DNA of 6,058 nucleotides from Pseudomonadota bacterium (GTDB lineage Bacteria; Pseudomonadota; Alphaproteobacteria; Rhizobiales; Beijerinckiaceae): positions 1 through 6,058 of the forward strand of contig JAEWKP010000004.1 of the NCBI GenBank assembly GCA_023393655.1. Direction: 5' to 3'. This document shows, piece by piece, positions 1 through 6,058 of the stretch (its first letter is position 1; each line of letters starts with the position of its first letter). The position numbers were made by a program, and so were the translations under genes. The notes below the pieces were generated by a model that searched no databases, was not told the origin of the DNA, and saw only the letters and a program-made list of their open reading frames with translations.

Positions 1-4032
<4,032 letters not shown>

Positions 4033-4039
4033 CGTCAAA

Positions 4040-4043
4040 CCCC
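4040..4043 (-). promoter_or_regulatory. Probable ribosome binding site of gltB
   Basis: GGGG on the minus strand lies seven bases before the gltB ATG at 4032; a GGGAAG at 4050-4045 is the alternative, twelve bases away. Neither is a strong Shine-Dalgarno sequence. An in-frame TTG two codons upstream (4038-4036) is less attractive because the ATG already gives a propeptide of normal length. Confidence 0.4.
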
Positions 4044-4118
4044 GCTTCCCAGAACCCCGCGAGCTTGCGCCGGCAGGGAGACCCGTCAGTCCATGATCCC
4101 GACCGCTGCGGCCCTCAG

Positions 4119-4137
4119 TGCCGACCTGAGGTCGGCA
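4119..4137. repeat. Perfect 19-bp palindrome in the gltB leader
   Basis: TGCCGACCTGAGGTCGGCA reads the same on both strands apart from the central base, giving nine-base arms. In RNA this would be a stem of eight pairs with a three-base loop. It lies 87 bases upstream of the gltB start. No T-run follows on either strand, so it is not an intrinsic terminator. CTCAG at 4114-4118 can also pair with CTGAG at 4126-4130, forming an alternative stem that excludes the main one. It could be an operator for a dimeric regulator or an RNA hairpin. Confidence 0.6.
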
Positions 4138-4227
4138 GCAAGGATGGGCCAGGGCGGTGGGCCGTCGTCTTCCTGGAGGCTTGCTTGCGCTTTGTTTCCA
4201 CCGCGCCCGCGTCCTCCGCAGGCGCCT

Positions 4228-4244
4228 CGGGCGTGCCTCGCCCG
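4228..4244. repeat. Short GC-rich inverted repeat in the gltB leader
   Basis: CGGGCG at 4228-4233 and CGCCCG at 4239-4244 form six-base perfect arms around five bases. On the gltB strand it would form a hairpin starting 13 bases after the small ORF's stop codon. No T-run follows. Six-base GC arms arise often by chance in such DNA, so its weight comes mainly from clustering with the neighbouring repeats. Confidence 0.35.
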
Positions 4245-4257
4245 TTCGCGCCTGTCT

Positions 4258-4326
4258 TCAGGCCGTCGTTTTACGGACGGCGCGCGTGCGATTGGCTTTG
4301 GCGTTGGTAGCCCGGCCCTTCGTCAT
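4258..4326 (-). CDS. Possible 22-residue basic leader peptide / small ORF upstream of gltB
   Basis: On the minus strand an ATG at 4326-4324 is preceded by ACGGAG with six bases between GGAG and the ATG, a better ribosome binding site than either full-length neighbour has. It opens a frame of 22 codons ending in TGA at 4260-4258. The peptide starts MTKGRATNAKAN and ends RAVRKTTA. It is strongly basic (Lys/Arg about one third) with no acidic or aromatic residue and no membrane segment. It lies about 225 bases before the gltB start, in the same direction. It has no run of a regulatory amino acid such as Gln or Glu, so a classical attenuation leader is not obvious. It could be a real microprotein, a leader ORF, part of a dispersed intergenic repeat, or chance. 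Confidence 0.22.
   Translation of the reverse strand: MTKGRATNAKANRTRAVRKTTA
4262..4281. repeat. Inverted repeat over the end of the small upstream ORF
   Basis: GCCGTC at 4262-4267 and GACGGC at 4276-4281 form six-base arms around eight bases. On the gltB strand the hairpin covers the last codons of the 22-codon ORF and ends just before its TGA, so a ribosome reading that ORF would melt it. Any link to translation-coupled control is speculative. Confidence 0.3.
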
Positions 4327-4392
4327 GCTCCGCTCCGTTGCGACGGCGCGACCTCCAGCTAGAACAGCTTTTGGTCGGCGCGGTGAAAAATG

Positions 4393-4409
4393 GGACAGCA
4401 ACACTGTCC
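4393..4409 (-). terminator. Inverted repeat followed by a T-run: possible attenuator or operator
   Basis: GGACAG and CTGTCC form six-base perfect arms around a five-base centre. Read towards gltB the second arm is followed by CA and then five T (4390-4386), like a short intrinsic terminator. A six-pair stem with a broken T-run is weak. The site lies immediately downstream of the sigma-54-like match, where a repressor or activator operator would also be plausible. The terminator and operator readings need different transcription starts and cannot be separated from sequence alone. Confidence 0.3.
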
Positions 4410-4412
4410 TAT

Positions 4413-4428
4413 TGCGATGAACTTGCCA
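4413..4428 (-). promoter_or_regulatory. Sigma-54 (RpoN)-like promoter match facing gltB
   Basis: The minus strand reads TGGCAAGTTCATCGCA. Against the sigma-54 consensus TGGCACG-N4-TTGCA it matches TGGCA, the following G, and T.GCA, with the essential GG and GC exactly ten bases apart. Transcription would start near 4402 and leave a leader of about 370 bases before gltB. RpoN with NtrC is well known for nitrogen-assimilation genes in proteobacteria, which makes the placement sensible. One near-match in a short search can still be chance, and no NtrC site was recognised upstream. Confidence 0.33.
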
Positions 4429-4454
4429 GAATTCCAATCTAGGCACAAGCGCCG

Positions 4455-4474
4455 ATTTCGCGCTGCAGCGAAAT
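4455..4474. promoter_or_regulatory. 7-bp inverted repeat in the AT-rich centre of the divergent region
   Basis: ATTTCGC (4455-4461) and GCGAAAT (4468-4474) are perfect arms around GCTGCA. The right arm runs into TTT, and an overlapping ATTTT...AAAAT (4473-4487) gives a second small dyad. The site lies between the genes in the least GC-rich part of the window. An operator for a regulator of gltB, ltaE or both fits best. As a plus-strand hairpin followed by T's it could also resemble a terminator, but no plus-strand gene precedes it. A loose resemblance to Lrp sites is too poor to assign. Confidence 0.4.
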
Positions 4475-4478
4475 TTTA

Positions 4479-4507
4479 TTGCAAAATCGAATCCATACCA
4501 GACATTT
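4479..4507 (+). promoter_or_regulatory. Weak candidate sigma-70-type promoter for the threonine aldolase gene
   Basis: TTGCAA at 4479-4484 matches four of six -35 bases. GACATT or ACATTT at 4501-4507, 16-17 bases on, is a poor -10 element. It is the best-spaced pair I found before the gene and would give a leader of about 130 bases. Alphaproteobacterial promoters are degenerate, so this is only a suggestion. Confidence 0.15.
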
Positions 4508-4644
4508 CCGGCATGAAAGCCTGACTCTGGCAGCCCGGTTCTTGTTTTCGCGCATGCCCCGATCTCTTGCCCAGCGCAGCGTGCAAACCCCCTCTCCTCC
4601 GGTGTCGCTTGGCAGGGATGCCCCCTCCGCTTAACCCTTTCGCC

Positions 4645-5700
4645 ATGGATTTCTTCAGCGACAACACCGCCGCCGCCAGCCCCCGGGTCATGGCCGCGCT
4701 CGCCGCCGCCAATGCCGGTGCCGCCTCTCCCTATGGCAAAGACGAGTGGACGCGGCGCGTCGAGGAGCGCTTCGCCGCAATCTTCGAGCGAGAGGTCGCG
4801 GTCTTCCTCGTACTGACCGGCACAGCGGCGAACGCGCTGGCGCTGGCCAGCATCGTCAAGCCCTGGGGCGCGATCCTGACCCATGAGGAGGCGCATGTCG
4901 TCGAGGACGAATGCGGCGCGCCCGAGTTTTTCAGCAACGGCGCCAAGCTGGTCGACCTGCCCGGCACCGGCGCCAAGCTGACGCCGGAGACGGTGACCAA
5001 GGCGCTCTCGCATCTGCGCGCCGGCGATTTCCATCAGGTCCAGGCGCAGGCGCTGACGATCACGCAGGCCAGCGAATGCGGCACGATCTATACGCCGGCC
5101 GAGGTGCGCGCCCTCAAGGAGGCCGTCACGCCGCGCGGCCTCAAGCTGCACATGGACGGCGCGCGCTTCGCCAACGCACTGGTCACGCTCGGCTGCACGC
5201 CAGCCGAGATCACCTGGAAGGCCGGCGTCGACGTGCTCTCCTTCGGCGGCACCAAGAACGGCGCGCTCGCGGCGGAAGCCGTGATCTTCTTCGACCCGGC
5301 CGAGGCCGAGGAGATGAAATGGCGGCGCAAGCGCGCCGGCCAGACGCTCTCCAAGGGCCGCGTCCTCGGCGCCCAGTTCGAGGGCCTGCTCGCCGACGAC
5401 CACTGGCTCGACCTCGCCCGCCACGCCAATGCCCGGGCAAAGCGCCTGGCGGATTCGGTCGCGCAAGGCAGCGAGGCCCGCCTGGCCTGGCCATGCCAGG
5501 CGAACGAGGTCTTCCTCGTCCTGCCGCCCGCCGTGCAGGGGCGCCTGAAGGCGGCCGGCATCGGCTATTACGATTGGTCGGCGCGCTCGCTGCCGCCGGA
5601 GGCGCCGCTCAAGGATGGCGAGGTCGTCGGCCGTTTCGTCATGTCCTTTGCGACGGAAGCGGAGCATGTCGAGGCTCTGGTCGCCGCGATCGCCGGCTGA
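4645..5700 (+). CDS. ltaE: PLP-dependent threonine aldolase family protein (low-specificity L-threonine aldolase)
   Basis: Cytosolic fold-type I PLP enzyme, expected to cleave L-threonine and L-allo-threonine to glycine and acetaldehyde. From ATG 4645 it has 351 residues, near the family's usual 340-360, and begins MDFFSDNTAAASP, the normal family N-terminus. Lys204 in SFGGTKNG is the Schiff-base lysine. Asp171 and Arg174 in HMDGARFAN should hold the PLP ring nitrogen and the substrate or phosphate. His84 in THEEAHVVEDECGAPEF is the ring-stacking histidine, and TGTAANALAL near 56-65 is the phosphate-binding loop. Neither ATG 4645 nor in-frame ATG 4618 has a convincing ribosome binding site; 4618 is preceded directly by CAGGG, too close, and would add a Pro-rich nine-residue extension. 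A TTG at 4567 adds 26 unlike-family residues. It is divergent from gltB, with its own promoter expected in the shared gap. Strict L- versus D- or allo-specificity cannot be read from the sequence; other beta-eliminating lyases of the same fold are less likely. Confidence 0.93.
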   Translation: MDFFSDNTAAASPRVMAALAAANAGAASPYGKDEWTRRVEERFAAIFEREVAVFLVLTGTAANALALASIVKPWGAILTHEEAHVVEDECGAPEFFSNGAKLVDLPGTGAKLTPETVTKALSHLRAGDFHQVQAQALTITQASECGTIYTPAEVRALKEAVTPRGLKLHMDGARFANALVTLGCTPAEITWKAGVDVLSFGGTKNGALAAEAVIFFDPAEAEEMKWRRKRAGQTLSKGRVLGAQFEGLLADDHWLDLARHANARAKRLADSVAQGSEARLAWPCQANEVFLVLPPAVQGRLKAAGIGYYDWSARSLPPEAPLKDGEVVGRFVMSFATEAEHVEALVAAIAG

Positions 5701-5793
5701 GCGGGCCCATTTGCGCCGCGTTTCCAGCCCCACGCCCGCCGCAATCCCTAACAAGACTAGGTGCCGAGCAGTCATTCGTTAAGGGAATTCGGC
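5701..5793 (+). promoter_or_regulatory. Short intergenic region before the exported-protein gene, with a ribosome binding site
   Basis: These 93 bases separate the aldolase stop from the next start. AAGGGA at 5781-5786, seven bases before ATG 5794, is a clear Shine-Dalgarno sequence. TGCCGA (5762-5767) pairs with TCGGCA (5789-5794), which would enclose the ribosome binding site and touch the start codon. I found no convincing -35/-10 pair and no intrinsic terminator for the aldolase: the only GC arms (5701-5706 with 5734-5739) are far apart and lack a T-run. Confidence 0.55.
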
Positions 5794-6058
5794 ATGGCAG
5801 ATCGTTCGACCGCACCGAGGCGCATCGCGCTGATGGGCCTGGTCGTGGCCGGCGCAATGGCCGGCATGGCGGGCGCCGCCAGCGCGCAGTACTACTATTA
5901 TGACGACGGGTACGACCCTTACCCGGCCTATGGCTACGGCTATCGTTATGATTACGGCTATGCCCCGCGTCCGCCTGTCGTCGTGCCACGTGCTCCGGCG
6001 GCCGTCTCGCGCTATTCCGTCAACGGCATCGCCGCCCGCCGTTACGGGCTCGTGCGGG
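5794..6058 (+). CDS. Small exported Tyr/Gly-rich protein of unknown function, 3' end cut by window edge
   Basis: I do not recognise a named family. Eighty-eight codons are visible. Residues 1-31 form a Sec-type signal peptide: positive start (RSTAPRR), hydrophobic Ala/Gly/Met-rich core at 11-29, and a likely cut after Ala31 (ASA|Q), so the product should be periplasmic or exposed. The mature protein opens with a low-complexity stretch holding 12 Tyr in 24 residues (33-56), mixed with Gly, Asp and Pro, starting YYYYDDGYDPYPAYGYGY. A Pro/Val-rich linker follows (about 58-71). The last visible part, VSRYSVNGIAARRYGLVR, looks like the start of a folded domain. Hyphomicrobiales have many small exported proteins with a Tyr/Pro-rich N-terminus and a short C-terminal domain; membership there is my inference. 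It has its own good ribosome binding site and a 93-base gap from the aldolase, so it is probably a separate unit. There is no Cys in the visible part and no lipobox. Confidence 0.78.
   Translation, partial: MADRSTAPRRIALMGLVVAGAMAGMAGAASAQYYYYDDGYDPYPAYGYGYRYDYGYAPRPPVVVPRAPAAVSRYSVNGIAARRYGLVR

Larger units (their letters stand above)
4033..4392 (-). promoter_or_regulatory. Long GC-rich upstream/leader region of gltB
   Basis: About 360 bases precede the gltB start before the AT-richer promoter-like patch is reached. No ORF with family features is present on either strand; the longer open frames here are only extensions of antisense frames over gltB or ltaE. The stretch contains at least three short perfect inverted repeats (4119-4137, 4228-4244, 4262-4281) and one tiny ORF (4326-4258). 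If transcription of gltB starts in the AT-rich patch, the whole stretch would be a structured 5' untranslated leader. That is inference: a promoter nearer gltB cannot be excluded, and I recognise no known riboswitch class. Confidence 0.45.

Noticed and set aside
4086..4094. ATG-GAC-TGA minimal ORF on the minus strand in the gltB leader
   Set aside because: A two-codon frame is expected by chance and has no supporting signal.
4417..4524. Plus-strand small ORF of 35 codons starting MNLPEFQSRHKRR in the AT-rich gap
   Set aside because: It has no ribosome binding site and lies over the candidate promoter and dyads. Its composition looks like translated regulatory DNA rather than a gene.
4938..4980. 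Thirteen-base direct repeat CGGCGCCAAGCTG with a 30-base period inside the aldolase gene
   Set aside because: It encodes the two GAKL segments of GAKLVDLPGTGAKLTPE, a normal stretch of the family without extra length, so this is codon bias and not a duplication.
5701..5739. GCGGGC / GCCCGC arms after the aldolase stop as a terminator
   Set aside because: The loop would be 27 bases and no T-run follows; unpersuasive in GC-rich DNA.
4258..5775. 505-codon minus-strand frame opposite the threonine aldolase
   Set aside because: It is an antisense shadow caused by high GC at third positions; the plus strand has all aldolase active-site motifs. Only its last 22 codons, outside the aldolase, were considered separately because of their own ribosome binding site.

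Overview
The window looks like chromosomal DNA from a high-GC alphaproteobacterium, most likely of the Hyphomicrobiales (the Bosea/Methylobacterium side is a guess). The basis is the strong G/C preference at third codon positions, the alphaproteobacterial style of the glutamate synthase, and a small Tyr-rich exported protein of a kind common in that order. There is no rRNA, tRNA, CRISPR array, transposase or integrase, and base composition is even apart from one AT-richer patch between the divergent genes.

Layout. (1) Positions 1-4032, minus strand: the large (alpha) subunit of NADPH-dependent glutamate synthase, gltB. It starts at 4032 and runs off the left edge, so 1344 codons are visible and roughly the last 150-230 are missing. 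The frame is unbroken, with the catalytic cysteine after a 39-residue propeptide, the FMN/synthase domain and the 3Fe-4S cysteines all present. (2) Positions 4033-4644: a 612-base gap between divergent genes. Its gltB-proximal part is GC-rich and dense in short perfect inverted repeats, and holds one tiny ORF with a good ribosome binding site. Its middle (about 4385-4510) is AT-richer and carries a sigma-54-like match facing gltB and two more palindromes. This is the only part of the window not explained by ordinary genes. (3) Positions 4645-5700, plus strand: a PLP-dependent threonine aldolase (ltaE family) with a complete active site. (4) Positions 5794-6058, plus strand: the 5' part of a gene for a small secreted Tyr/Gly-rich protein of unknown function, cut by the right edge.

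How they fit together. GltB makes glutamate from glutamine and 2-oxoglutarate together with the small subunit GltD, which is not in view. Threonine aldolase splits threonine or allo-threonine into glycine and acetaldehyde. Both belong to amino acid nitrogen metabolism, but nothing shows that they are co-regulated beyond sharing a divergent intergenic region. The exported protein seems to be an independent unit. I see no defence system, mobile element or clearly new multi-gene system. The best leads are the structured gltB leader and its possible nitrogen-responsive promoter.
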